Numbered from the stretch's first letter, positions 33,243-42,873 are shown. The stretch is 64,000 nucleotides of DNA from Planctobacterium sp047947135 (GCA_047947135.1 CP170457.1:3658001-3722000), one strand, 5' to 3'. Notes: generated by a model not told the origin, from the sequence alone. Translations and numbers: made by a program.

Positions 33243-33857
33243 CTAGTTCGCTGTTGCAGACAACTGCCACGATTGATAACTGCGATACCACTTTAACCAA
33301 CCTATAACAGCATAACCACAATAAAAACAAAATAGCAGTGTGGTCAAATATAGCCCTTGTGAAAAATATAAATAGGCGGCGCCGGAATTTAATACGACCC
33401 AGTAGAGCCAATTCTCCAGTATTTTTTTCGCCATTAGATACGTGGCCAGACAACTGTAAATCGCTAACACACCATCCAGCATCAAATAGTCAGACTCAAT
33501 CCAACTGTCCACAAGGCGAATGCAAAGGACGCTCGCTAACGCCATTGCTAGCAGCCAGACAAGATGTTTTTGCGGTGACCAACGTGTAACACGCAAAGCA
33601 TCCCCTTCCTCCGCCAATCTCCGCCAATGGAGCCAGCCATATACTGCTATTACCAAATAGTAGATGTTTAGTACCGATTGAAACGGCAACATCACCTCCC
33701 AGAAAATATAGACATATATCCCCGTACTGATCAGCGCCGATGGCCAGCATAGTATGTTCTGTCTGGCAGCAAAAACAACGTAGAGTACAGCGAACACCAC
33801 AGCAAACACCTCCAAAAGTGACTGCTGCTGTATCTGATTTAGTAAACTCTCAATCAT
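33243..33857 (-). CDS. pnuT: PnuC-family transporter, first copy
   Basis: A 204-residue PnuC-family membrane protein with NILCWPSALISTGIYVYIFWE, VLNIYYLVIAVYGWLHWRR and NWLYWVVLNSGAAYLYFSQG, the same three landmark segments as its neighbour. Its start overlaps the thiamine-binding protein gene by 4 bases (ATGA), so it belongs to the thiamine operon. The two copies are clearly diverged, which suggests different substrates or affinities, for example thiamine against a precursor. Confidence 0.82.
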   Translation of the reverse strand: MIESLLNQIQQQSLLEVFAVVFAVLYVVFAARQNILCWPSALISTGIYVYIFWEVMLPFQSVLNIYYLVIAVYGWLHWRRLAEEGDALRVTRWSPQKHLVWLLAMALASVLCIRLVDSWIESDYLMLDGVLAIYSCLATYLMAKKILENWLYWVVLNSGAAYLYFSQGLYLTTLLFCFYCGYAVIGWLKWYRSYQSWQLSATAN

Positions 33858-34102
33858 AAATCAATGGCTTTATTCAGGAATTTACAAACGAACACAGCTT
33901 TATCATGCTGCTGAAATGTCGCCAGCACTTCCGAGCGCACAACACTCATCACGGCATCAAACTCCCCCGTTATCTGAGTACTCATTTGATTGGTGTGAAC
34001 TGTTACATTTGCCTCTTTGGCCAAGCGCTCTATTGTTGCCGTGATAATATCCAAAAAATCATCTGATAGCGGATACAGGCTCATTTCAACTGAGATTTTC
34101 AT
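33854..34102 (-). CDS. Small thiamine-binding protein (MTH1187/YkoF-like)
   Basis: An 82-residue protein of the MTH1187/YqgV fold. It has the opening strand ISVEMSLYPLSDDFLDIITATIERL and the short central strand MSTQITGEFDAVMSVV. YkoF-like proteins bind thiamine or its pyrimidine part, and members are commonly found under TPP riboswitches. Here it lies between the TonB receptor (11-base gap) and the first PnuC-family gene (4-base overlap). There is no signal peptide, so it acts in the cytoplasm. Confidence 0.75.
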   Translation of the reverse strand: MKISVEMSLYPLSDDFLDIITATIERLAKEANVTVHTNQMSTQITGEFDAVMSVVRSEVLATFQQHDKAVFVCKFLNKAIDL

Positions 34103-34113
34103 TTATCGACTCC

Positions 34114-36201
34114 TTAAAACTGGTATGTGGCGGTAACACCTAACATGCGACCGTTACCAATTTGATAATAAGGTTCAGCTGGGAAATAACCGTCACGGGG
34201 ATCGTTAGAAAATCCACCAAACCCGCGGGTATAATATGTTTGATCGAACAGGTTTTTACCCCATAAATCAAAACGAATATCACGCCAATGCTTAGTTAAT
34301 GACGCATTGAATAATGTGTATTCCTTGCTTCGTTCGTTGTGCCCATCAGAAAAATAGTAGCCGTCTTTGCCATCAGCCTCTATTCGTAATTTCCAATCAT
34401 TGCCGAAACGATAATTCAAGCCCACGTTAAAAGTGTAACTTGGTGCCTGTGCCTGGTCTCTCTCTGGAATGAGCTCCCCTTTAGCATTGGTGTAGTTCTG
34501 AAACTTAGCTTCCAACAAACCTAAATTAACAAACATATCGACGCTATCGGTAAAATAATACCGTGCTTCGAATTCTGCCCCAAAATTCTTTGCAACATCA
34601 GCATTATCTATAATATCAATGAAACTTGTGGCACCGCTATCGTCAATTTCTTCCGTCGCAAAATCGGCAATTTGTGTGTTTGTTCTGTCCATATAAAATA
34701 TCGAAAAGCCGACAAACCCATCGCCATCTGCAAGCGTTTGCTTTACCCCGGCTTCATAGTTCCAATTGTATTCTGGCTCAAAAAAACGCTGTTCACTGGT
34801 TACACGAGGATCTGGATTAAATCCTCCCAGCTTGAAACCACGATTGATGCCAGCGTATAGCAAAACATGCTTCGAGGCCTGATAGTCCAGTACTAATCGT
34901 CCACCCAGCAAAGTGTCACTCACCGAATCGTCAAAACTATTTGAATCTGAATAATCCAGTTCGCTACGCTCTATACGTAAACCAGTGGTCAACGTTAAAT
35001 CTTCATTGAGGGCAATATATGCCTCACCATAAGCTGCGAAACTATCCGTAGAATAGTCGCTGGTAAAATCACTATCTGCAAACGTGTATTGGCGCAACAG
35101 TGACTCATCCGTATTTTTAGCAAAAACACCTATGACCCAATCAAGTTCATTGCCGCCGAGGTCAATACTTTGCTTGCTACGCAGTTTTACATCGAGTGAA
35201 TCGGTATCCCGTTTCCGAAAATAATAGTCTACAGATGAATAACCTATTGGATGAAAGCCATCAAACGTCCAATCTTCATCATAGCCGTAATCAATGTCCG
35301 AGTTGCTATGGGTCAGCGCACCAATAACATCAACACTATCCAGTTGCCACAACACTTTACCACTGAGTGCCAGCGTGTCTTGACGATCAAAACCAGGCTG
35401 ATCGGATAAGGTCTGTCGAGTATTGTCTAAGGAAAAAGCGTCAAAGCCATTGTCGATATCGAAGGCATGCAAAGCAAAGTCAAAGGTGACATTGTCACTT
35501 GCTAAATAGCGCAATTTTAACCGTGCACTCAATTCATCAATATCGTCTGTATCATCTCGATTCAGGAATAAATTATCAATATAACCATCGCTCTGATATT
35601 GTTGAACAGCCGCTCGAAAGTTGAGCTTATCAGTCAACTGATTGCCATATGCGGCGTTTAACTTGATGGTCGCCTGCTCAGCAACAGAAAGGCTGACTTC
35701 TCCAGATTCCGCACCATCCGCTTCTTTGGTTTGAATCTTGACGATCCCTGCCATAGCTGATGAACCAAACGTTGTACCCTGTGGTCCTTTGAGTACTTCA
35801 ACCTGTTGTATGTCGAATAGTGTGCCGACTCCCATTGTCCCTGAGAAATCCAGGTCGTCGATTACAAATCCAACCGAAGGATTAATGGGTTCTGCAAATT
35901 GACTGCGTTCACCAATACCGCGGATCTGTACAAATCGGCCCCTACTTGCCCCACTGGCGACATTGACATTGGCCGCTGCACCGAATACTTCCTCCAGATG
36001 GACAGCTTGACGCTCTTTAATTGCTGCACTGGAAATAACACTGGCACTGGCCGGCAATTTATCAACCGTCAGCTGACGAAAGTCGGAAGTGACGACAATA
36101 GTTTCAATATCACGATCGGAAATATCTGCACTGTCTGGCGACTGCTGGGCAACAGCGGAAAATGATAGCGCCAGCCCTAGGGTAATTAAGTTAAACTTCA
36201 T
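34114..36201 (-). CDS. TonB-dependent receptor under TPP riboswitch control, probable thiamine receptor
   Basis: A 695-residue outer-membrane receptor: signal peptide (1-18, cut after SAVA), TonB box DIETIVVTSDFRQ (about 30-42), a plug with VGFVIDDLDFSGTMG and QQVEVLKGPQGTTFGSSAMAGIVKIQT, and a barrel ending in GVTATYQF with the C-terminal Phe of outer-membrane proteins. Its mRNA leader contains a full TPP riboswitch. With the cytoplasmic thiamine-binding protein, PnuC-family carriers and kinase downstream, the natural reading is energised uptake of thiamine or a precursor across the outer membrane. Confidence 0.92.
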   Translation of the reverse strand: MKFNLITLGLALSFSAVAQQSPDSADISDRDIETIVVTSDFRQLTVDKLPASASVISSAAIKERQAVHLEEVFGAAANVNVASGASRGRFVQIRGIGERSQFAEPINPSVGFVIDDLDFSGTMGVGTLFDIQQVEVLKGPQGTTFGSSAMAGIVKIQTKEADGAESGEVSLSVAEQATIKLNAAYGNQLTDKLNFRAAVQQYQSDGYIDNLFLNRDDTDDIDELSARLKLRYLASDNVTFDFALHAFDIDNGFDAFSLDNTRQTLSDQPGFDRQDTLALSGKVLWQLDSVDVIGALTHSNSDIDYGYDEDWTFDGFHPIGYSSVDYYFRKRDTDSLDVKLRSKQSIDLGGNELDWVIGVFAKNTDESLLRQYTFADSDFTSDYSTDSFAAYGEAYIALNEDLTLTTGLRIERSELDYSDSNSFDDSVSDTLLGGRLVLDYQASKHVLLYAGINRGFKLGGFNPDPRVTSEQRFFEPEYNWNYEAGVKQTLADGDGFVGFSIFYMDRTNTQIADFATEEIDDSGATSFIDIIDNADVAKNFGAEFEARYYFTDSVDMFVNLGLLEAKFQNYTNAKGELIPERDQAQAPSYTFNVGLNYRFGNDWKLRIEADGKDGYYFSDGHNERSKEYTLFNASLTKHWRDIRFDLWGKNLFDQTYYTRGFGGFSNDPRDGYFPAEPYYQIGNGRMLGVTATYQF

Positions 36202-36205
36202 TGGT

Positions 36206-36237
36206 GGATCTCTTCCTGATAATTCATGAAAAGATCC
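36206..36237 (-). promoter_or_regulatory. Ribosome-binding-site sequestering hairpin of the riboswitch
   Basis: On the minus strand GGATCTTTTC pairs with GAAGAGATCC (9 of 10, one G-U). The 3' arm contains the AGGAAGAG ribosome-binding site of the TonB-receptor gene, 4 bases from its ATG. With TPP bound, this stem could hide the site and block translation. The role is inferred. Confidence 0.55.
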
Positions 36238-36281
36238 GGTTTTTCGGCAGTGTGATGAGAAGCGAGTGTAGCCTGTTCACC

Positions 36282-36369
36282 ATCCCTACGCCGGTATTAT
36301 CCGGATCAGGTAAAGGGTTCCAGCTTTTGCTGATCTCAGCGAGTCTTGGTTTTCGACTCTGCACCCCTT
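36282..36369 (-). promoter_or_regulatory. TPP (thiamine pyrophosphate) riboswitch
   Basis: The minus strand contains all conserved THI-element parts in order: AAGGGGTGC at the 5' end, CGCTGAGAT, ACCCTTT-ACCTGATC, CGGATAATACCGGCG and the closing GTAGGGA. Helix P1 pairs GGGGTGC with the GTAGGGA region. It precedes the TonB receptor of the thiamine operon by 80 bases. Confidence 0.97.
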
Positions 36370-36487
36370 GGCTGTCGAGCGCGATGACCATGCAAAGCGC
36401 CCGTATTCTCTACTTGGAGAACGCGGCGCAGTTTATCAGTCTGGCGGCAATTCTCAAGTAAGTTACATTAATTTGCGGATTTGTCGC

Positions 36488-36904
36488 TCAAGCATCCAGG
36501 TTAAGGGTTTTTATCTCTTTTTCCATTTGCTCGTCCAGATCCTCTTTGGTTTTACCGTGCGGCATGGGCAATCGGGTTTCCGGATCAACGACGACAAATA
36601 CAATATCATCAGCAAGACATATCGTCTTTTTAGTATCCTTATTACGTACCATACAGGTCACCGTCAGTGAGGTTCTGCCGACTTTTTTGGTCGCTAAGCC
36701 AAATTCCACGACATCGCCTGCCGAGGCGGATGACTCAAAACTAATCGCCCCCATATGCTTAGTCACCAATAGCTTTGTATCCAATTGGCACATAGCAAAA
36801 ATCGCCGCTTCTTCATCAATCCACTCTAAGGCTCTGCCCCCAAACAAAAAGTTTGCGGGATTAAGATCGTTCGGCATGACCAGCCTGCGAGACAAAAATC
36901 GCAT
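36488..36904 (-). CDS. Hotdog-fold acyl-CoA thioesterase
   Basis: A 138-residue single hotdog domain of the YciA/acyl-CoA thioesterase type, hydrolysing acyl-CoA in the cytoplasm. The family blocks are visible: VMPNDLNPANFLFGGRALEWIDEEAAI (about 9-35, with the catalytic Asn and Asp), FESSASAGDVVEFGL and VGRTSLTVTCMVRN. It is monocistronic and divergent from tmcA with about 67 bases between them. The chain-length preference cannot be told. Confidence 0.88.
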   Translation of the reverse strand: MRFLSRRLVMPNDLNPANFLFGGRALEWIDEEAAIFAMCQLDTKLLVTKHMGAISFESSASAGDVVEFGLATKKVGRTSLTVTCMVRNKDTKKTICLADDIVFVVVDPETRLPMPHGKTKEDLDEQMEKEIKTLNLDA

Positions 36905-36971
36905 TCGTATTCCTCTTTAGCTTTGCTTACACTAACCCAATTATAATGACAATTACGCCAAACTCATAACT

Positions 36972-39071
36972 ATGGATAGCTTAGCAAACTGGTTGCAAAC
37001 CAGAATGGCAACCAGACATCATCGGCAAATATTGCTTATCTCTGGAAACAAAGACCAGGTCATTGATAACGCGCTACGATTAATCAGTGCGATCCAGACT
37101 GAGCATCGAAGTGCCCAGGTGCTATCCTGCGGCGAGCTGCCTGATGTTGAAACAACCTCCAATAGGCGCTACGCAGAGCATTTAGGTCGTGAGTACCATT
37201 ATGTTTTTTACAATGCATTTGAGGGATTTCGTATCAATGCATTAGTGGCATTATCGGGAACAATTGTCAGTAACGGTCTTTTAGTCTTGCTTTGCCCCTC
37301 TTTGGATAGCTGGCATCAGCAGCAAAACCCGGATTTTCTGAATCGCGTTTCATTTGGATTCGAAAACAAGATCACCAGCAGTCATTTCCTGGCCAGTTTC
37401 ATCGATCAATTACAATCTGATGACGACGTATTGCATTGGCGTGAAGACCATATTATTGGCAACCACGCTTTCGCCGCAAATTCTGAATTGTCACTTGCCA
37501 ATGGTACTCCTACAGCGCAACAACAAATTGTGATAGATGCAGTTATCAAAGTCGCTGAAGGACACAGGAAAAGGCCTTTGGTGTTAAGAGCAGACCGAGG
37601 CCGTGGCAAAAGCTCCGCTTTAGGTTTTGCAGTGAATCATCTACTGAATAAAAACAAAAAGGTGGTTATCACCGCACCAACGAAAAAGGCAGTTCAACAA
37701 ATCTACCAATTTGCTGAGGTAACTGAACAGCAGAACGTGAATCTTTCCTTTTATGCCATCGACCATTTAACGCTACATGGTGCTGATGCCGACATTGTTA
37801 TTGTGGATGAAGCCGCAGCGCTGCCCAGTAATTTATTAAAACAACTGGTATCAAAATTCCACCGCATTGTATTTAGTTCCACCACTTATGGATATGAAGG
37901 CACAGGAAGAGGTTTTGATATCCGCTTCTTACCGTATTTAAAAACAGTACGACCAGACACCAAAGCATTACAACTTACGCAACCCATTCGCTGGTATGAA
38001 AACGACCATCTTGAGCACTTTCTCTGGAAGGCATGCCATTTGTCGCCCATCGCCGAGCCAGAAGAGAAACTTCAACACCCGCCCCTCTCGTCAGCGACGC
38101 CATCTTTTGCATTGCTTGATAAAGCTAAATTGGCCAGCGACCCAATCATGCTTAATCACATTTTCTCTTTATTAGTGAATGCGCATTATCAAACAACACC
38201 CGATGATTTAATGGCCATGCTTGATGCACCGGAACAACTTATTTTTGTATCTCAAGTGGATAACATCATAAAGGGGGTGATACTGGCCAATATTGAGGGC
38301 GATATTCAGGAAGGTGAATTGGCAACGGAGATTGCCAATGGTAATCGTCGTGTTAAAGGTCATTTATTGGCACAACAACTTGCGCTAATAACAGCCCACC
38401 CCACACATCTCAAATATCGCTATTTGCGCATTGTTAGAATAGCGGTTGAAGAGCAATATCGAAAAGTAGGGATAGGAAGTGAGTTGCTTAGGCAAATTGA
38501 GCACTGGGGGAAGCAACAACAATTCCAGTTTGTAGGTTCTTCCTTCGGTGGTTCCCCTGATTTACTGGCATTTTGGGTAAAAAATGATTACCACCCGACA
38601 CATGTAGGATTTCAAAAAGACAAAGCTTCCGGGGAGTTTAGCTTAACGATGCTCAAAGCTATTGATAAGCAATATGAAGAATTAACGCAACAGCTAACTG
38701 AAAAAACGCATGATATATTCTCCTACCATTTACCTACCACGCTTAAACAAATGTCGGTGAATTTGGTTTATCTCCTGCTAGGTTCTTTTTCAACGGACAA
38801 GAAACTTTCCAACGACACAAAAAAACAGTTAAAAGACTTTAGCAACCATCAGCGTCCACTTGAATTAGTTGGCCCACAGCTACAGACACTTTTATCTTTA
38901 TCTTCAATATTCAAGAATGAAAATGAAGCTAACTGTCAGCTACTCATCCAATGCGTTTTACAGCGCATTTCAATAACAGAGCTTTGCCAACTGTATGGAT
39001 TGACAGGCAGGAAAGAATTTATAAGCAAGATGAGAACGCATGTTAGTCAATTACTGGAATCTTTAGAGTAG
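36972..39071 (+). CDS. tmcA: tRNA-Met cytidine acetyltransferase
   Basis: A 699-residue enzyme that makes N4-acetylcytidine at the wobble base of elongator tRNA-Met, using ATP and acetyl-CoA. Domain order follows TmcA: N-terminal DUF1726-like region (1-170), RecA-like helicase domain with Walker A RADRGRGKSSALG (about 206-218) and Walker B DIVIVDEAAALPS, GNAT domain with IAVEEQYRKVGIGSELL (about 490-506), and a C-terminal tRNA-binding helical region. E. coli TmcA is 671 residues. It is monocistronic. Confidence 0.95.
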   Translation: MDSLANWLQTRMATRHHRQILLISGNKDQVIDNALRLISAIQTEHRSAQVLSCGELPDVETTSNRRYAEHLGREYHYVFYNAFEGFRINALVALSGTIVSNGLLVLLCPSLDSWHQQQNPDFLNRVSFGFENKITSSHFLASFIDQLQSDDDVLHWREDHIIGNHAFAANSELSLANGTPTAQQQIVIDAVIKVAEGHRKRPLVLRADRGRGKSSALGFAVNHLLNKNKKVVITAPTKKAVQQIYQFAEVTEQQNVNLSFYAIDHLTLHGADADIVIVDEAAALPSNLLKQLVSKFHRIVFSSTTYGYEGTGRGFDIRFLPYLKTVRPDTKALQLTQPIRWYENDHLEHFLWKACHLSPIAEPEEKLQHPPLSSATPSFALLDKAKLASDPIMLNHIFSLLVNAHYQTTPDDLMAMLDAPEQLIFVSQVDNIIKGVILANIEGDIQEGELATEIANGNRRVKGHLLAQQLALITAHPTHLKYRYLRIVRIAVEEQYRKVGIGSELLRQIEHWGKQQQFQFVGSSFGGSPDLLAFWVKNDYHPTHVGFQKDKASGEFSLTMLKAIDKQYEELTQQLTEKTHDIFSYHLPTTLKQMSVNLVYLLLGSFSTDKKLSNDTKKQLKDFSNHQRPLELVGPQLQTLLSLSSIFKNENEANCQLLIQCVLQRISITELCQLYGLTGRKEFISKMRTHVSQLLESLE

Positions 39072-39092
39072 TGCTCAGAATATAGAAAAGTG

Positions 39093-39677
39093 CTACTCCA
39101 TGGTCTTCTGACTGCTCAGAAAATCTCTGCGCAGCAAACTGTATAAATTCATGTCGTGGAATTGGCTGTCGCAATAGACTTTCTCGCGCAATGTGCCTTC
39201 AAATTGAAAACCCAGTTTTTCACACAGTGCGATTGATGGTTTGTTGGAGGGCATGATGACGGATTCGATGCGGTTCACTTTAAACGGAAACTGTTCACTG
39301 AATGCCCACTCAATAATTTTTTGCACAGCTTCTTTGGCATAACCCTTTCCCCAAAAATTGGGGTGCAGGTCATATCCGATTATGGCGCTGAAATCGTACT
39401 CATTCCAACTGGTAAAGCCACAGCTACCAATTAGTTTCGGCTGGCCTTGTTCCCGAATTGCCCAGCGAATAGCCTGATGTTTTTCAAAGCGGGTTTGAAA
39501 GTAGTGAATTAAATGCTCGGCTTCCGCCTTACTTCGGAATAACTCAACATCATAATGCTGGATAACATCGGGATCTGAAAAAATTGCAAAAATGTCGTCC
39601 ACATCTTCATTAGACATTGCATCAAGCACCAATCTTGACGTGGATAGTTTCGGAAATTGAGTAAACCAGTTAGCCAT
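39093..39677 (-). CDS. RimJ/RimL-type N-acetyltransferase
   Basis: A 194-residue GNAT protein of the Acetyltransf_3 (RimJ/RimL) subgroup. Diagnostic segments are LSTSRLVLDAMSNEDVDDIF at the start, IGYDLHPNFWGKGYAKEAVQKIIEWAF (about 95-122, with the acetyl-CoA loop) and IMPSNKPSIALCEKLGFQFEGTLREKVY. Such enzymes acetylate protein N-termini or small amines; the target is unknown. It is convergent with tmcA. Confidence 0.88.
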   Translation of the reverse strand: MANWFTQFPKLSTSRLVLDAMSNEDVDDIFAIFSDPDVIQHYDVELFRSKAEAEHLIHYFQTRFEKHQAIRWAIREQGQPKLIGSCGFTSWNEYDFSAIIGYDLHPNFWGKGYAKEAVQKIIEWAFSEQFPFKVNRIESVIMPSNKPSIALCEKLGFQFEGTLREKVYCDSQFHDMNLYSLLRRDFLSSQKTME

Positions 39678-39739
39678 ATTGTTTTTATTGTAAGTGTTTC
39701 AGGCAATGTAACATGAAAATTATCACCTTCGAATAACGG

Positions 39740-40489
39740 CTATCGGTATTTGTCATAAATGCGGGTCACCTCACCACTTGCTTTTAATTGCGCAATCGCC
39801 TGATTAAGTCGGGGCATCAACTCGGCGTTTTGGGGATGCACTCGCATCATCACCTGTTGTTCATCCACAACATTACCAATTTCTAATACCTGATACTCGG
39901 GTCTGGTGGCCTGAAAATAACGGATGGTATTCAGACCAACAAATATTTGTTTAAAACGGGATTTTAATAACTGTTCCATCAAATGGGTTTGTGAAACATT
40001 ATTTACTCTGATGATGGCATCTGTACTGAAAGCGGCATCAAATCTGGGATAGGAGAATCCTCTGGCAATACCGACGATCTCATCCAGCAAATCCGAAGGT
40101 CCAGTCACTTCTTTTTTATGACCGGGGGCAAACACAATGACTTCTTCAGATAAGGCATAAGGTTCACTATATAAACCAATGACTTTTAAATGCTTGCGCC
40201 AGTTTGGATTAACACCAGGTTCAATATCAATCCGACCTTCATCGAACTCAAATAACCCACGAGCAATAGGTTGATGGACAAACTCAAATTGGTCTTTAGT
40301 CAGTTTTGATATCGCCGCAAAGGTATCCATAAAAATACCTTGGTTATCAGGATCATCCAAAATGACATAGGGCGGATTATTTGGAGCATAAAGCAATACT
40401 TTATAGCTTTTGGCCGCAACAGTGAATGTCGACCCGATACACCAACAGATGCAAAATATTAACGTCCATACTTTGGCAAAGACGCGCAT
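39740..40489 (-). CDS. Periplasmic solute-binding protein, family 3-like
   Basis: A 249-residue exported protein with signal peptide (1-25, cut after TVAA) and the SBP_bac_3 pattern: KVLLYAPNNPPYVILDD opening strand, a hinge region near residue 110-150 and the closing LMPRLNQAIAQLKASGEVTRIYDKYR. No permease genes are nearby, so it may be a free sensor-type binding protein. It is divergent from the tubulin-like gene; another member of the family lies on the gene's other side. Confidence 0.82.
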   Translation of the reverse strand: MRVFAKVWTLIFCICWCIGSTFTVAAKSYKVLLYAPNNPPYVILDDPDNQGIFMDTFAAISKLTKDQFEFVHQPIARGLFEFDEGRIDIEPGVNPNWRKHLKVIGLYSEPYALSEEVIVFAPGHKKEVTGPSDLLDEIVGIARGFSYPRFDAAFSTDAIIRVNNVSQTHLMEQLLKSRFKQIFVGLNTIRYFQATRPEYQVLEIGNVVDEQQVMMRVHPQNAELMPRLNQAIAQLKASGEVTRIYDKYR

Positions 40490-40642
40490 ATCTTCCCCAC
40501 GTTAGAAGTCTTACCTTAAGATTAGGCCCAATTCGGGATTAAATAAACTTACCATTGGTTATCACCCCCTGACCTAGTTGCATTTTTAACCTATAGTTAT
40601 TACGCTGAGTTAGCAATGCTGTAAGTCTTCAAGGGGGACAAA

Positions 40643-42859
40643 ATGCAATCAAAGAAGCCTGGACTAAAGACACCTGGTAGAAGAACAGATAATAAAGGTA
40701 GCAAAATCGATTCTGGGGCGACCGAGGAATTTGACGTCATTGTTAAAGATAAGTCTCCAAGAACAACCCAATTGGTAGAATCGCCCTATAACTATTTCAC
40801 CGAGAAAGATATCTCCCGCATTTTGTCAAACCTTGATGCGTTGCGAAACGATGTTTACCCCTCGACTGTTACAGAAGGTGAAGAACCCCAGGCATTGCCC
40901 AACTTTCCGTCCGTTTGTCTTATAGGGTTAGGACGGTGTGGCTCAAATATCGCGCTTGATGTGGCGGCATTGGTTCATAGCGCCCGTAATTTTTATCTGA
41001 ATGAGTTTAATGATGATCAGGCGCGCAAAAACATAAAAGAAAAAGAAAGTCGTCCGATTAAGTGGATCCAGCGCAACCTAAAAATGCAGACACAACGTGC
41101 GGTTAAGCCTGTCTTTTTAATTGAGCCTTTAGTCATGCTCGGCGATCTGGACAAAGATATTGAGGGTCGTATTCGTTTCTCATCAAAAAGTGCTGACGGT
41201 AACTTCCTGACCGACTACAACAAACTTAAAATCATGGATTTGTCTGAAGTACATGCAGGTGGTGCGGGTAATGCCCCTATTCTTGGGCAATACCTGGCAA
41301 AAATCATCCTGAACAAAGACACCGAAAACTTTAACAACACAGATTGGAAGTTCATACATTCGTATCTGATAGATTCCTGTGGCATCAAAGCCAACCAATC
41401 ACGGCTGTATTTTTATATCTTCAGTGCTGGCGGTGGCACGGGTTCAGGCATGGCCTCGGAATTTGGATTGGCGCAGCAATACTCCTATATGAGTAAAACT
41501 TTTGAAGTAAAACCAGAGAAAGATTTAGCCAGTCAAAATCAGTCTTTCGTTTTTGAACCTATCTTTACCAGTGGTATTTGCATACTGCCCAATATTACCG
41601 ATAGAAACTCGGAAATGTCCGAAGCGCTGCATATCAATGCGGGTCGGTTACTTTGCAAGTACTTATCAGAAGAATGGAATTTTTCTTATAACATGGACAA
41701 CGAAGACGATACACATACAGAAAATGTGATGCGTCGCATTCGTCCCTGGAATGCCATGATGTTAATTTCCAATGACATCATGCGCTATGCCGAACAAAAC
41801 GATAAGGACGGCGGTATCCAGTATATTGATGTGAACTCCATGGAGCGTCACGCTAATCAATATATATCACAGCAAATATTTAATATCCTAACTGCACAAG
41901 CGGTGACCACCGATTACGATGAAGACTATTTCCGACGTGCAGGCATCGATATCGGAGAAACGATTCGCTTGGACGCCAACGACTTATTTATGAGTTTAGC
42001 GGGGCCAGTTGCAATTGCCTATGCGGAATCTGTAGTCCCCGACAGTGATGAAAATAAAACTAATCTGGATATTGATGATTTGTTTTATCGCTCAATTGAT
42101 TTGCCGCACTTTAATAAACAGACGCAGGCAATTGAAGGCATTAGTTTGTTGCCGATTGAGTCTGAGCGATACCGCAATGCATTGAAACAATACAAAGAGT
42201 CCGACTACAACCCGCGTAATTTGCGCAATTTACACTTTTTCCAGAACTGTTCATCAGTAGTCTCAATTGTGTCATTGCCGAAAGACTACAAACTGTCTTA
42301 CATGGATTTAAATAAGCTCAAAACTCATTTGAATCAGTTGTTCCCCAACACCACATTGAAACGTTACGCGTTGGTAATTGGTGCATCCGCAAACTTGTCA
42401 CTGACCACGTTGATTGCCAAAAGCCCTTGTTTAAGCGACGACTTCTTAACCTTGATCGTAGCTTATATAAAACGCTGCTTCGCCAAAGACAACTACCGTT
42501 TTGACGATACGCTGGACCAATGCATAGTGGAGTTTATTCAGGCCCCTGAGTTTGATGAAGCGAAACTGGAAAGTATGCTGGTCACCCATGAAAACCCAGC
42601 AAAAATTCTCGATACCAACTGGTATGCCATTAAACCAATGTACGAGAAAAAGTACCGGGAATTGATCAGAGAAAATAAAAAATTCACGTCAATCAATGAC
42701 ATTAGACTGGATATCGACAATGTGAAAAAAGCAATCCGTTATCTGCGTGAAATTTACAGACACAGAATCAGTAAAACACGTATTATTTCGCTTAACGATA
42801 AACATAGCTTTAATGAGAATTTGAAAAAAACCATTCCGGACGAATCTGCTCCGGAATAA
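40643..42859 (+). CDS. Tubulin/FtsZ-superfamily protein of unknown function
   Basis: A 738-residue protein with tubulin-type nucleotide-binding marks. VCLIGLGRCGSNIALDV (about 91-107) is a Rossmann-like first loop with GxGxxGxN; a small-residue loop GGAGN lies at 206-210; and FSAGGGTGSGMASEFG (260-275) contains the tubulin signature GGGTGSG at 263-269. It is neither FtsZ nor a phage TubZ: length is nearly double, the first 80 residues are basic and low-complexity, and the C-terminal 300 residues are unique. No signal peptide or membrane helix is seen. It has its own terminator and stands alone between two genes for solute-binding proteins. It may belong to the poorly studied bacterial tubulin-like families (Pfam Tubulin_2 or FtsZ-like proteins); its role is unknown. 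Confidence 0.75.
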   Translation: MQSKKPGLKTPGRRTDNKGSKIDSGATEEFDVIVKDKSPRTTQLVESPYNYFTEKDISRILSNLDALRNDVYPSTVTEGEEPQALPNFPSVCLIGLGRCGSNIALDVAALVHSARNFYLNEFNDDQARKNIKEKESRPIKWIQRNLKMQTQRAVKPVFLIEPLVMLGDLDKDIEGRIRFSSKSADGNFLTDYNKLKIMDLSEVHAGGAGNAPILGQYLAKIILNKDTENFNNTDWKFIHSYLIDSCGIKANQSRLYFYIFSAGGGTGSGMASEFGLAQQYSYMSKTFEVKPEKDLASQNQSFVFEPIFTSGICILPNITDRNSEMSEALHINAGRLLCKYLSEEWNFSYNMDNEDDTHTENVMRRIRPWNAMMLISNDIMRYAEQNDKDGGIQYIDVNSMERHANQYISQQIFNILTAQAVTTDYDEDYFRRAGIDIGETIRLDANDLFMSLAGPVAIAYAESVVPDSDENKTNLDIDDLFYRSIDLPHFNKQTQAIEGISLLPIESERYRNALKQYKESDYNPRNLRNLHFFQNCSSVVSIVSLPKDYKLSYMDLNKLKTHLNQLFPNTTLKRYALVIGASANLSLTTLIAKSPCLSDDFLTLIVAYIKRCFAKDNYRFDDTLDQCIVEFIQAPEFDEAKLESMLVTHENPAKILDTNWYAIKPMYEKKYRELIRENKKFTSINDIRLDIDNVKKAIRYLREIYRHRISKTRIISLNDKHSFNENLKKTIPDESAPE

Positions 42860-42873
42860 CATAGTGATAAGAG

